64,000 nt of DNA from Alphaproteobacteria bacterium (GTDB taxonomy: Bacteria > Pseudomonadota > Alphaproteobacteria > Micropepsales > Micropepsaceae). The first letter of the stretch is position 1. Each line of letters opens with the position of its first letter. The position numbers and the translations under genes were made by a program. Location of the stretch: assembly GCA_016125165.1 (NCBI GenBank), contig WGMH01000001.1, forward strand, positions 310,001-374,000. The letters are read 5' to 3'. Of this stretch, positions 32,892 to 42,026 are shown one piece after another. The notes beneath the pieces were generated by a model. The model had not been told where the DNA came from. It did not search any database and saw nothing but the letters and a program-made list of their open reading frames with translations.

Positions 32892-34742
32892 ATGAGTTCG
32901 GATGGCCAATTGGCGGAGCCTATAGCTCGCCAAGCCGGGATGCCGCCCACCAATACGGACGATCCCAATTACTTCCACAAAGTCGTCGATTGCCAATGGG
33001 CCTGCCCGGCGCATACGCCGGTGCCGGAATATATCCGTCTGATCGCGCAGGGCCGGTATTCCGACGCCTACATGATCAACTGGAAATCGAACGTCTTTCC
33101 GGGTGTTCTTGGCCGCACTTGCGACCGCCCCTGTGAACCGGCCTGCCGCCGCGAGCGCGTGGAAGATGAGCCGGTCGCCATCTGCCGCCTGAAGCGCGTG
33201 GCCGCCGACAACAAGGACGACATCAAACACCGCCTGCCCAAACCTGCCGAACAGAAGAACGGCAAGCGCGTGGCGCTGATCGGTGCGGGCCCGGCCTCCA
33301 TGACCGTGGCGCGCGATCTGCTGCCGCTTGGCTATGACGTGACGATCTACGACGCCGATCCCTTCGCGGGCGGCATGATGCGCACGCAGATTCCGAAATT
33401 CCGCCTGCCCGAGCGCGTGCTCGATGAAGAGTGCGGCTACATCCTCGATCTGAAACCCAACACGCGCTTCGGCGAGCGGGTGAATTCGCTCAAGAGCGTT
33501 CTTGCCGAGAACTACGACGCGATCTTCGTTGGCTGTGGCGCGCCACGCGGCCGCGACCTGGAAATTCCCGGCCGCGAGGAAGCACGCGCCAACATCCACA
33601 TCGGCATCGACTGGCTTTCCAGCGTTTCGTTCGGCCATATCGACAGGATCGGCAAGCGCGTGATCGTGCTGGGTGGTGGCAACACCGCGATGGATTGCTG
33701 CCGCACCTCCCGCCGCCTTGGCGGCGAAGATGTGAAGGTCGTCGTGCGCTCCGGCTTCGAAGAGATGAAGGCGAGCCCATGGGAAAAAGAGGACGCGATG
33801 CATGAAGGCATCCCGATCCACAATTTCCTCGTGCCGAAGGAATTCGCGCACACGAATGGCAAGCTGACCGGCGTGGTATTCGAGAAGGTGAAAGCCGAAT
33901 ATGACGCCAAGGGCCGGCGGAAGCTCGTACCCGCTGGCGAGCCGGATGTGCTGTTCGAATGCGACGACGTGCTGGTGGCCGTGGGGCAGGAAAACGCCTT
34001 CCCGTGGATCGAGCGCGATATCGGCCTCGAATTCGACGACAAATGGGACATGCCGGTTGTCGATGAAGTCTCGCTGCAATCGACGAACCCGAAAGTGTTC
34101 TTCGGCGGCGATGCGGCCTTCGGACCCAAGAACATCATCTGGGCGGTGGCGCATGGCCATGCAGCGGCGGTGTCCATCGACCTCTTCTGCAACGGCAAGG
34201 ATGTGAAGGCGGAGCGGCCTTCCGACCTCGTGAACCTCACGAGCCAGAAGATGGGCATCCACGAATGGTCTTACGACAATGACGTGTCGGTGGATCTTCG
34301 CTTCAAGGTGCCCCATGCTCCCGCCGAACAGACGCTGCGCAGCGTGAGCATGGAAGTGGAGCTTGGCTTCACGCGCGACCTTGGCTTCAAGGAAGCGCAG
34401 CGCTGCCTCAACTGCGATATCGAAACGGTGTTCGAGAAGAACCTGTGCATCGAGTGCGATGCCTGCGTCGATATCTGCCCGATGGACTGTATCACCTTCA
34501 CGCCGAATGCACCGGAAGCGGAGCTTCGCGGCGAACTCTCCGCGCCGGCGCCGAACACGACGCAGGACCTTTACGTTTCGGACATTCTGAAAACGCAGCG
34601 CGTGATGGTGAAAGACGAAGACGTTTGCCTGCATTGCGGGCTTTGCGCCGAACGCTGCCCCACGGGCGCCTGGGACATGAAAAAATTCTATCTCGAAACC
34701 GCGCAGGCCGGATCATGCCACAGCGGAGTATCGTCCCGATGA
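32892..34742 (+). CDS. FAD/NAD(P)-dependent oxidoreductase with Fe-S clusters (GltD-like)
   Basis: A 616-residue protein. The N-terminal Fer4_20 region has CQWACPAHTPVPEY and RTCDRPCEPACRR cysteines; a FAD-binding GxGxxS motif lies in RVALIGAGPASMTVARDL; an NAD(P)H motif is VIVLGGGNTAMDCCR. The C-terminus has two [4Fe-4S] ferredoxin motifs, CIECDACVDICPMDC and CLHCGLCAERCP. This layout carries electrons between NAD(P)H and ferredoxin-type centres. Position directly ahead of the 2-oxoacid:ferredoxin oxidoreductase genes suggests it reoxidises their reduced Fe-S carrier. The stop overlaps the next small gene (ATGA). Confidence 0.88.
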   Translation: MSSDGQLAEPIARQAGMPPTNTDDPNYFHKVVDCQWACPAHTPVPEYIRLIAQGRYSDAYMINWKSNVFPGVLGRTCDRPCEPACRRERVEDEPVAICRLKRVAADNKDDIKHRLPKPAEQKNGKRVALIGAGPASMTVARDLLPLGYDVTIYDADPFAGGMMRTQIPKFRLPERVLDEECGYILDLKPNTRFGERVNSLKSVLAENYDAIFVGCGAPRGRDLEIPGREEARANIHIGIDWLSSVSFGHIDRIGKRVIVLGGGNTAMDCCRTSRRLGGEDVKVVVRSGFEEMKASPWEKEDAMHEGIPIHNFLVPKEFAHTNGKLTGVVFEKVKAEYDAKGRRKLVPAGEPDVLFECDDVLVAVGQENAFPWIERDIGLEFDDKWDMPVVDEVSLQSTNPKVFFGGDAAFGPKNIIWAVAHGHAAAVSIDLFCNGKDVKAERPSDLVNLTSQKMGIHEWSYDNDVSVDLRFKVPHAPAEQTLRSVSMEVELGFTRDLGFKEAQRCLNCDIETVFEKNLCIECDACVDICPMDCITFTPNAPEAELRGELSAPAPNTTQDLYVSDILKTQRVMVKDEDVCLHCGLCAERCPTGAWDMKKFYLETAQAGSCHSGVSSR

Positions 34743-34960
34743 ACATTACCAGGCTCGACGGTGACAGGTTCGAAATCCGCGCAAACCGGGATGAGCTTCG
34801 CGCGATCAGCAACTCGCTGAATGAAATCTGCAATGGTGTTCACATTGCAGATTTTGAATTCCAGGCGCGCCTTAGCGTAGAGCGGTGCGAACTGAAAACA
34901 TTGCTGAGTCAAATTCATTTCGCCCTCACCGCGCCGGATGAATCCGGCATCAGGCATTGA
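34739..34960 (+). CDS. Small conserved-looking protein between the oxidoreductase and KorA genes
   Basis: A 73-residue acidic/helical protein starting MNITRLDGDRFEIRANRDELRAISNSLNEICNG. The stretch ISNSLNEICNGVHIADFE is reminiscent of a widespread small-protein type with LxNALNEVCNG, of unknown function. Its start overlaps the FAD oxidoreductase stop (ATGA) and it ends five bases before the korA start, so it is translated inside the operon. Whether it has a role in the oxidoreductase complex is unknown. Confidence 0.6.
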   Translation: MNITRLDGDRFEIRANRDELRAISNSLNEICNGVHIADFEFQARLSVERCELKTLLSQIHFALTAPDESGIRH

Positions 34961-34965
34961 CGGTA

Positions 34966-36798
34966 ATGACCCAACCCATCTCCGCCACCAACGATTTCGT
35001 CGTCAAATTCGCCAACGTCAACGGTTCGGGATCGGCCAGCGCCAACGAACTCTTCGCGCGCTGCATCCTGCGCATGGGCGTTGCCGTTGCTTCGCGCAAC
35101 ATCTTCCCTTCCAACATTCAGGGCCTGCCCACCTGGTATGAAGTGCGCGTTTCCGGCGAAGGCTGGCTTGGCCGCCGCGGCGGCGTGGACATGATGGTGC
35201 AGATGAACCCGCAGACTTGGGAGCGGGACATCGATGAGATCGAGCCTGGCGGCTATGTACTTTACGACTCGACCAAACCACTGACCACGCAGAAGACGCG
35301 GCCCGATCTCACATTGCTGGGCGTTCCGCTGACGCAGCTTTCCAACACGCTGGAAGGCACCATCCCGCGCGAGCGCCAGCTTCTGAAGAACGTCATTTAT
35401 CTGGGCGCGCTTTCCGCGCTTCTGGGTTTCGAGCCCGCCGTTGTCGAAGAACTCATCCGCAAGCAGTTCAAGGGCAAAAACAAGCTCATCGGCCTCAACA
35501 TGAAGGCGGTGGAGCTTGGCCATTCCTATGCATCAGCCAATCTTGCCGGCAAGTGCAAGCTGAAGGTTGAGCGCGCCAACATCGTGGGCGACCGCATCTT
35601 CATCGGTGGCAATGATGCGGCGGGGCTGGGTGCGGTCTATGGCGGCGCGACGGTGTGCGCGTGGTATCCCATCACGCCTTCGACGTCGCTGGCCGAAGCC
35701 TTCATGGCGCATTGCAAGAAATTCCGCGTCGATCCGGAAACGAAGAAGAACAACTATGCCATCGTGCAGGCGGAAGACGAAATCGCCGCCATCGGCATGG
35801 TGATCGGCGCGGGCTGGAACGGCGCGCGCAGTTTCACCGCCACCTCCGGCCCCGGCATTTCGCTGATGCAGGAGTTTTTCGGCCTTGCTTATTTCGCCGA
35901 AATTCCCGCCGTGATCTTCGACATCCAGCGCGGCGGCCCTTCCACGGGCATGCCCACGCGCACGCAGCAATCGGACATCCTCCTTGCCGCCTATGCCAGC
36001 CACGGTGACACCAAGCACATTCTGCTGTTCCCGGAAGATCCGCGCGAAAGCTTCGAGTTTGCGGCAGATGCCTTCGATCTGGCCGAGCGATTCCAGACGC
36101 CGGTGTTTGTGATGATGGATCTGGACATCGGCATGAACGATTGGCTGTGCAAGCCGCTCGAATGGGACGATGCCAAGGTCTATGACCGCGGCAAGATCAT
36201 GACCGCCGAAGAACTGGAAGCAGGCAAGGAATTCGGCCGTTATCTGGATGTGGATGGCGACGGCATCCCCTACCGCACGCTGCCCGGAACGCATCCCACG
36301 CGCGGCGCCTATTTCACGCGTGGCACCTCGCGCAACCGCCAGGCGCGCTACAGCGAAGAGGGCATCGACTACGTCGACAACATGCAGCGGCTGCTGCAGA
36401 AGTTCGACTTTGCGAAGACCAGGGTGCCGCAGCCGGTGGAACGGCCGGCGCGCGCCGCCACGCGCTGGGGTGCGATCTATTACGGCTCAACCTCCGTTGC
36501 CATGGACGAGGCACTTGCCTCGCTGGAAGCCCGGGGCCTTTTCGTGGATGTGCTGCGCGTGCGCGCCTTCCCGTTCGCCGACAGCGTGCTCGATTTCATC
36601 AACGCACACGATCAGGTGTTCGTGCTCGAACAGAACCGTGATGCGCAATTGCAGAAGCTGATCGTGAACGAATGCGCCGTGGATCCGGCGCGGCTCGTCT
36701 CGATCCTGCATTATGATGGCACGCCGATCACGGCGCGCTTCATCACCGACGCTATCGCCGAACGCCTGACCCTTTCCCGCAAGGAAGCGGCGGAATAG
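34966..36798 (+). CDS. korA: 2-oxoacid:acceptor (ferredoxin) oxidoreductase, fused gamma-alpha subunit
   Basis: A 610-residue subunit with the gamma domain first (residues 1-190; GSGSASANELFARCILRMG, RVSGEGWLGRRGGVD) and the alpha pyrimidine-binding domain after it (GNDAAGLGAVYGGATVCAWYPITPSTSLAE, then ATSGPGISLMQEFFG and QRGGPSTGMPTRTQQSD). With the beta subunit it oxidatively decarboxylates 2-oxoglutarate or a related acid to a CoA ester, reducing ferredoxin. The specific acid is inferred from the group, not proven. ATG at 34966 was preferred over an in-frame TTG at 34957. Confidence 0.93.
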   Translation: MTQPISATNDFVVKFANVNGSGSASANELFARCILRMGVAVASRNIFPSNIQGLPTWYEVRVSGEGWLGRRGGVDMMVQMNPQTWERDIDEIEPGGYVLYDSTKPLTTQKTRPDLTLLGVPLTQLSNTLEGTIPRERQLLKNVIYLGALSALLGFEPAVVEELIRKQFKGKNKLIGLNMKAVELGHSYASANLAGKCKLKVERANIVGDRIFIGGNDAAGLGAVYGGATVCAWYPITPSTSLAEAFMAHCKKFRVDPETKKNNYAIVQAEDEIAAIGMVIGAGWNGARSFTATSGPGISLMQEFFGLAYFAEIPAVIFDIQRGGPSTGMPTRTQQSDILLAAYASHGDTKHILLFPEDPRESFEFAADAFDLAERFQTPVFVMMDLDIGMNDWLCKPLEWDDAKVYDRGKIMTAEELEAGKEFGRYLDVDGDGIPYRTLPGTHPTRGAYFTRGTSRNRQARYSEEGIDYVDNMQRLLQKFDFAKTRVPQPVERPARAATRWGAIYYGSTSVAMDEALASLEARGLFVDVLRVRAFPFADSVLDFINAHDQVFVLEQNRDAQLQKLIVNECAVDPARLVSILHYDGTPITARFITDAIAERLTLSRKEAAE

Positions 36799-36804
36799 AG
36801 AACC

Positions 36805-37857
36805 ATGACCTACATCGCAAAACCCAAATTCCATCACCGCGCGATCCCCACCAATGCGCTGGGCTATACGCATCGCGATTATGAGGGCCGCGTCTCCACG
36901 CTCTGCGCCGGGTGCGGACACGACTCCATCAGCGCTGCGCTTATTCAGGCCTGCTTTGAGCTTTCCATCGAACCGCATCGCGTGGCGAAACTTTCCGGCA
37001 TCGGCTGTTCCTCCAAAACGCCGGACTACTTCCTCGGCCAAAGCCACGGCTTCAATTCCGTGCATGGCCGCATGCCGAGCGTGCTGACGGGCGCAAATCT
37101 TGCCAATCGTGAGCTGATCTATCTGGGCGTTTCCGGCGATGGCGACAGCGCGTCCATCGGGCTTGGACAGTTCGCCCATTGCGTGCGCCGCGGCGTGAAC
37201 ATGACGTATATCTGCGAGAACAACGGCGTCTATGGCCTGACCAAGGGACAGTTCTCCGCCACCGCCGACAAAGGCTCCAAGAGCAAGACGGCGGTGAATT
37301 CCGATTCGCCCATCGACCTCGTCAGTCTGGCGCTCGTGCTGGGTGCGACATTCGTGGCGCGCTCCTTCTCCGGCGACAAGACGCAGCTGATCCCGCTTCT
37401 GAAGGCGGCTATCATGCATCAGGGCGCGGCGGTGATCGATATCGTCAGCCCCTGCGTACAGTTCAACAACAATCCGCAGTCGACCAAATCCTATGACTTC
37501 GTGCGCGAACACAATGACGCGGTGAACCGCATCGACTTCATCACCCCGCGCGCGGAAATCACGGTCGATTACGCGCCGGGCACGACCGAAGACGTGAAGC
37601 AGCACGACGGCAGCATCATCCGCCTTTCCAAGATCGACGAGAGCTACGATCCGCACGACCGTGCCCGGGTGATGGGCTATCTGCAGCAGCGCCACGCGGC
37701 GGGCGAAGTGGTGACGGGGCTTCTGTTCCTCGAAAAGGAAACCGAAGACCTGCACGCGCACCTCAACACGGTCGACAGCCCGCTGAACGTCCTGAGCGAG
37801 AAAGTCCTCTGCCCCGGCTCGGCCAAACTGGCCGCGGTCAACGACGGGTACCGGTGA
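36805..37857 (+). CDS. korB: 2-oxoacid:acceptor (ferredoxin) oxidoreductase, beta subunit
   Basis: A 350-residue subunit that binds thiamine diphosphate. STLCAGCGHDSISAALIQACFELSI starts the domain, with CxxC contributing to an Fe-S cluster, and SGDGDSASIGLGQFAHCVRRGVN is the diphosphate/Mg motif followed by ICENNGVYGLTKGQ. It pairs with KorA, six bases upstream. The subunit is longer than minimal KorB (about 280 residues) and has a C-terminal extension with YAPGTTEDVKQHDG, common in alphaproteobacterial versions. Confidence 0.93.
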   Translation: MTYIAKPKFHHRAIPTNALGYTHRDYEGRVSTLCAGCGHDSISAALIQACFELSIEPHRVAKLSGIGCSSKTPDYFLGQSHGFNSVHGRMPSVLTGANLANRELIYLGVSGDGDSASIGLGQFAHCVRRGVNMTYICENNGVYGLTKGQFSATADKGSKSKTAVNSDSPIDLVSLALVLGATFVARSFSGDKTQLIPLLKAAIMHQGAAVIDIVSPCVQFNNNPQSTKSYDFVREHNDAVNRIDFITPRAEITVDYAPGTTEDVKQHDGSIIRLSKIDESYDPHDRARVMGYLQQRHAAGEVVTGLLFLEKETEDLHAHLNTVDSPLNVLSEKVLCPGSAKLAAVNDGYR

Positions 37858-37896
37858 GTATTTCTATGTCCGCCCTGGCGGAGACCCCTTGAAGTT

Positions 37897-37928
37897 TTAT
37901 CGATAAACAATATATCGTTTATCGATAA
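37897..37928 (+). promoter_or_regulatory. Long inverted repeat, candidate operator for the DUF2975/HTH operon
   Basis: TTATCGATAAAC and GTTTATCGATAA form a perfect 12-base inverted repeat with an eight-base AT spacer (AATATATC). It lies 20 bases before the DUF2975 start codon, overlapping where the promoter should be. The downstream HTH protein is the likely ligand, giving autoregulation. Confidence 0.7.
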
Positions 37929-37947
37929 GGACTTTGGAGGGTCTGCC

Positions 37948-38622
37948 ATGAGCCAATTCCTGCCCAAGCTGTTCCGCTGGGTTTTCGCCGTACTCGCCGG
38001 GTTGATGGCGCTGGGCGCCGTCTGCATCGTTGTTCTCATGCTGATCGGCCCAGTGTTGCCGCCCGGCGCGCATTTCGGCCCCCTGCATGGCGATATCGCG
38101 GGCCAGCCCGCGACTTTCGCGCTCCAATCCGACGGCGCGGACGGGCAGCTCCTCAGCCTCAACGCCTTCCGCGGCAACATTGCGGTCAATGTCGACAAGC
38201 CGGCAGGTGTGGTCGAGGTGCTGAAACGCTATGGCCTGCCCTTGGCGCTCGTTTACACACTCTTCTTCGCGGCGCTGTTTGAGGTGTTGCGGCGCCTGTT
38301 CCGGAATGTGGAGCGCGGCGCGAGCTTCACGCCCCAAACCGTCCGGCTGGTTCAGATCGTGGGCGGCGGGCTGATCGTGTTCGCCTTCGTTTCGTCCATC
38401 GGCGAAAGCTGGTTCGCGCATGCGATGTACGGCTATCTGGCGGAGCACACGCAGTTCGCGATTTCCGGAACGACCGTGCATCTGCCGCCGGTAGGCCGCC
38501 CGCACTTCATCCGCTTCCCGCTCGGCAATTCGGCCTTCTACACAGGCCTCCTCGTGCTGGCGCTTGCCGAAGTGTTCCGGCAGGGCCTCGTTCTGCAACG
38601 CGACAACGACCTGACGGTTTAA
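37948..38622 (+). CDS. DUF2975 integral membrane protein
   Basis: A 224-residue membrane protein with about four hydrophobic segments: VFAVLAGLMALGAVCIVVLMLIG (helix 1), LALVYTLFFAALFEVL (2), QIVGGGLIVFAFVSSIG (3) and FYTGLLVLALAEVF (4). The VLRRLFRNVERGASFTPQTVRLVQIVGGGLI block is the DUF2975 signature. The function is unknown; members are almost always encoded beside a YozG-like HTH protein, as here. ATG follows GGAGGGTCTGCC. Confidence 0.85.
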   Translation: MSQFLPKLFRWVFAVLAGLMALGAVCIVVLMLIGPVLPPGAHFGPLHGDIAGQPATFALQSDGADGQLLSLNAFRGNIAVNVDKPAGVVEVLKRYGLPLALVYTLFFAALFEVLRRLFRNVERGASFTPQTVRLVQIVGGGLIVFAFVSSIGESWFAHAMYGYLAEHTQFAISGTTVHLPPVGRPHFIRFPLGNSAFYTGLLVLALAEVFRQGLVLQRDNDLTV

Positions 38623-38625
38623 GCG

Positions 38626-38865
38626 ATGGCCATCAGGCTCAACCTCGACAGAGTGATGGCGGAGCGGCAGATCAGCCTCACCGATCTTGCCGACCGCATC
38701 GGCATCACGCTCGCCAATCTTTCGATCCTCAAGACAAACAAGGCGCGCGCGATCCGCTTCACGACACTGGATGCGCTATGCCGCGCGCTTGGTTGCCAGC
38801 CGGGCGATCTGCTGGAGTTTGTTGCGGGCGACGGCGGCGATACCGGCGAAGGTCAGGAAGTTTGA
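38626..38865 (+). CDS. YozG/Xre-family helix-turn-helix regulator
   Basis: A 79-residue DNA-binding protein of the HTH_26 type: MAIRLNLDRVMAERQISLTDLADRIGITLANLSILKTNKARAIRFTTLDALCRALGCQPGDLLEF. The recognition helix is LANLSILKT. It sits three bases after the DUF2975 stop, so both are made from one transcript; the inverted repeat at 37897-37928 is the likely binding site. Confidence 0.9.
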   Translation: MAIRLNLDRVMAERQISLTDLADRIGITLANLSILKTNKARAIRFTTLDALCRALGCQPGDLLEFVAGDGGDTGEGQEV

Positions 38866-38869
38866 AAGG

Positions 38870-38896
38870 CCGGAGCCGCGCGGCACGCGGCTCCGG
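38870..38896. terminator. Bidirectional stem-loop between convergent genes
   Basis: CCGGAGCCGCG and CGCGGCTCCGG pair perfectly around a five-base loop between the HTH gene stop and the carboxylesterase stop. T-runs are short, so it is only a probable terminator. Confidence 0.55.
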
Positions 38897-38907
38897 TTCG
38901 GCGCAAA

Positions 38908-40731
38908 TCAGTCCTGGCTTACCGCCGTGCCGTTATAAGGTGGTTTCGTGTGCCAGAAGGTGCAATGCGAATTGTCGGCAATGTCGTAGGGATCGCCCTG
39001 CGTGGTGATGCTGCCATCCGGCTGCACCGTGCCGTGCCATTGCACAGCTTTTGCGCCATCCTTGTAGGATTTCCACAGCGGCCCCGGATTCCGAGGATCG
39101 GAGGCGAAGGCAAACCACGCGGCGTTCATGTCCCGCGCCACATCGGCATCGGCTGCGCCGAGCGGATAAGCCGGATCGATTTGCGGAATGAGCTGTACGG
39201 TGTCGAAAACGTAGGGAAGCTCTGTCCCGTGGCAGGTCAGGCCCCATTTCGGATCGCACGCACCGTTATCGACGGGATTCTTGCCAAGCGACTCGATCTC
39301 CAGAAAGCTGAAGAAGATCGGCTGCGAAAAGTAATACGCATAAACCGGTTGATTCTTCCCGGCCGATTTGGACGCCATCAATTCATCACCGCAGGCAAAC
39401 ACGTAATCGGTAATCACGTTGGCGAAGGCGGCGCCGGCGGCACTGTAGCCCGAGGTAGCATGATGACCGCGCGGTCCATAGCGCTCCGGATCGACAGAGA
39501 TGACATCGGGATCGGTGCCGAATTTCTTTTTCAGCGCGAATTCGTATTCCGCCGGTGTCGGCGCCTTTGCGGGATTCGGGATGACCAGATGCGCCATCTT
39601 GATTGGCATCGCCAGAAACATGGCGCCTTCATCGGCGTTTATTCCAAAGGCGACGGGCTTGGCCGGCATACCCGCGGCATATCCGTCGAACGGCTGGCCC
39701 ATGACGAACGTACCGTCCACCACAGGCGACCACGGCAGGGTCGATCCTTCCAGAAGATGAAGCAGCACATCGAGACCACCTTTGTCTCCGGTGCTGAACT
39801 GATGATCCACGATGACGGTTGCCGGTATGCGCTTTTTCAGCCAATCGGCACCGCAGGTCACGCCCTTCGGAGGCGGTACCATCTTGCACAGGGTGTTTAG
39901 CAAGCCGTTGCCCTGTCTGATCTGCGCAGCGGCTGATTGAAATACCGAACCACCGACATCACTTTCCATGATCGCCGACTGAAAGAATTTTGCACTGGTG
40001 GGCACATCGAAAGTGTGCAGGGCTGTCGACATCGCGCCGGCACTTTCGCCAAAGACCGTGATGCGGCTGAGATCGCCACCAAACGCAGCGATATTGTCAT
40101 TCACCCAGTGCAGCGCCTCCTGCTGGTCGCGCAACCCGTAGTTTCCGTCCGCATTCACCTGGCCGCCCTTGGCATAGAGGAAGCCAAGTGCGCCAAGACG
40201 ATAGTTCAGCGTGACAAGGATCGCGCCGCGCCGGGCAAAGGCTGTGCCGTCATAAACGAAATCGGACCCCGCGCCAGTCAGAAATGCGCCTCCATGAATG
40301 AACACCATGACAGGCAACTTTACATTGGCCGGCACACCTGCGGGGCGCCACACATTCACAAACAGGCAATCCTCACTGTACTTCGTGTGCGATGCCTGTG
40401 CGGCGGGACTCAGCGACTGAGGGCAGACTGCACCGAATTGCAGAGCCTTGATGTCCGCAGTCTGCTTGTACGGCTTCGGATTTTCCCATCGCTCCGCGGT
40501 GGCATATTTGATTCCGCGATAGACGAATACGTCACGGCCGCCCTTGTTTTCGGCAGCGATACGCTCACCGCAGACCTGATGCCCATCCAGCGGCACCGAG
40601 GAATTGGTGTCACACACAGCATTGGGACTTGCCGCGATCGTAAACCCCGGCGCCATGCCGCCCCATGCCAGCGTTGCCGAAACAGCGAGTGCCGCCATGG
40701 CAAGTGCTACAGCTCCAGGATTGACTTTCAT
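38908..40731 (-). CDS. Secreted carboxylesterase, type B
   Basis: A 607-residue esterase with an N-terminal signal peptide (VALAMAALAVSATLAWG). The type B landmarks are EDCLFVNVWRP, FIHGGAFLTG (oxyanion hole) and the nucleophile FGESAGAMS; the acid/histidine segments follow in the second half. It hydrolyses carboxylic esters in the periplasm or outside the cell. It is single, flanked by a terminator, with GAAAGGCATACC ahead of the ATG. Confidence 0.9.
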   Translation of the reverse strand: MKVNPGAVALAMAALAVSATLAWGGMAPGFTIAASPNAVCDTNSSVPLDGHQVCGERIAAENKGGRDVFVYRGIKYATAERWENPKPYKQTADIKALQFGAVCPQSLSPAAQASHTKYSEDCLFVNVWRPAGVPANVKLPVMVFIHGGAFLTGAGSDFVYDGTAFARRGAILVTLNYRLGALGFLYAKGGQVNADGNYGLRDQQEALHWVNDNIAAFGGDLSRITVFGESAGAMSTALHTFDVPTSAKFFQSAIMESDVGGSVFQSAAAQIRQGNGLLNTLCKMVPPPKGVTCGADWLKKRIPATVIVDHQFSTGDKGGLDVLLHLLEGSTLPWSPVVDGTFVMGQPFDGYAAGMPAKPVAFGINADEGAMFLAMPIKMAHLVIPNPAKAPTPAEYEFALKKKFGTDPDVISVDPERYGPRGHHATSGYSAAGAAFANVITDYVFACGDELMASKSAGKNQPVYAYYFSQPIFFSFLEIESLGKNPVDNGACDPKWGLTCHGTELPYVFDTVQLIPQIDPAYPLGAADADVARDMNAAWFAFASDPRNPGPLWKSYKDGAKAVQWHGTVQPDGSITTQGDPYDIADNSHCTFWHTKPPYNGTAVSQD

Positions 40732-40917
40732 GGTATGCCTTTCCGGCACGCTTCCGCGGCACTTTTCAAAATGCATGAACTATCGGCGGAATTTTGCTCA
40801 CGCCGCGGATGTCATCGTCAACATGAATCTGGTGAGAAAAGTTTTATGCGGCCAATCCGTTGGCTAGTGCATTGAAGTCCTTGCAATAAGCCAATTGTGC
40901 ACCTGCACATCACGTGA

Positions 40918-41961
40918 CTAGGGCGCGGGCGTCCACAGCACGTCGTCGATCTTGGGCGCGCCGGTGGCAAGCATGACGAGGCGGTCGAAGCCGAGCGCAA
41001 CGCCGGATGTCGGCGTCATGTATCTGAGCGCTGCGAGGAGTTCTTCATCAATCGGATAGCGCTCGCCATAGACGCGCTCCTTCTCGGCCATCTCCAGTTC
41101 GAAGCGCTTCTTCTGTTCGAACGGATCAATCAATTCTCCGAAGCCATTGGCCAGTTCGACGCCGCACACATAAAGCTCAAAGCGTTCGGCCACGCGCGCA
41201 TCATGATCGCTGGCGCGGGCCAGCGCCGCCTCGCAGCGCGGATACTCGATGAGGAGCGTGGGGGCACCGATGCCCAGATGGGGTTCGATGCGCGACACCA
41301 GCAGCTTGGAGAAGATATCCGCCCAGCCTTCATCCGCCTTCACAGGTTCGCCGGCGTTCGCGGCGGCGGCTGCCATCGCGTTGCGATCTCCAGCTCCCTC
41401 GCGCGAAAGCGTCGCCAGAAGATCGATCCCGGCAAAGCGACGGAACGCCTCTGCCACCGTGAGCCGCTCGGCACGCGCGCGCGGATCGCAGTGTCTGTCG
41501 CGAAAGGTGAAACGCTCCGCCTTCGCAACATCGGCGGCATGGCGCAGGACGGCAAGACAATCCGCCATCACCGCATCGTAGCCTTCGTCCGCACGATACC
41601 ATTCCAGCATCGTGAATTCCGGCGCGTGCAGCGGCCCGCGTTCGCGATTGCGGAACACGCGCGCGAAATCGAAGATGCGCGTCTCGCCCGCCGCAAGCAG
41701 TTTCTTGGCGGCGAATTCCGGCGAGGTGTGCAGATAGAGCGTGCGTGGTTCGCCCGCCGTTGTACGCATGTCGGTCGCGAAGGCGTGCAGATGCGCCTCG
41801 TTGCCGGGGGAGAGGGCAAGCGCGCCGCATTCCACTTCGGTAAAGCCCTCGGTTTCGAAGAATGTGCGCAAATCGCGCTTGATCGCGCCGCGCAGCAGCA
41901 GCAAGGGCCGCCGGTCGGCGTGACGCTGTCTGTTCCACCAGGGCGAACCGAAATCAGTCAT
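40918..41961 (-). CDS. epmA: EF-P--lysine ligase EpmA (GenX/PoxA)
   Basis: A 347-residue class II lysyl-tRNA-synthetase paralogue without the anticodon-binding domain. Motif 2 is FRNRERGPLHAPEFTMLEWYR and motif 3 is GVALGFDRLVMLATG. EpmA attaches beta-lysine (or lysine) to the conserved lysine of elongation factor P. The efp gene lies 870 bases away on the opposite strand, and its Lys34 is intact, supporting the assignment. EpmB, which makes beta-lysine, is not in this window. Confidence 0.93.
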   Translation of the reverse strand: MTDFGSPWWNRQRHADRRPLLLLRGAIKRDLRTFFETEGFTEVECGALALSPGNEAHLHAFATDMRTTAGEPRTLYLHTSPEFAAKKLLAAGETRIFDFARVFRNRERGPLHAPEFTMLEWYRADEGYDAVMADCLAVLRHAADVAKAERFTFRDRHCDPRARAERLTVAEAFRRFAGIDLLATLSREGAGDRNAMAAAAANAGEPVKADEGWADIFSKLLVSRIEPHLGIGAPTLLIEYPRCEAALARASDHDARVAERFELYVCGVELANGFGELIDPFEQKKRFELEMAEKERVYGERYPIDEELLAALRYMTPTSGVALGFDRLVMLATGAPKIDDVLWTPAP

Positions 41962-42026
41962 GCCACGATCCTAGCCCATAGCCACATGCCACGCATAAGA
42001 TGCCCAAACCGCGACGGGAGGATTCG

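Noticed and set aside
32778..34634. 618-codon frame antisense to the Fe-S/FAD oxidoreductase gene
   Set aside because: The sequence is His/Ala/Arg-rich and mirrors the real gene; no domain recognised.
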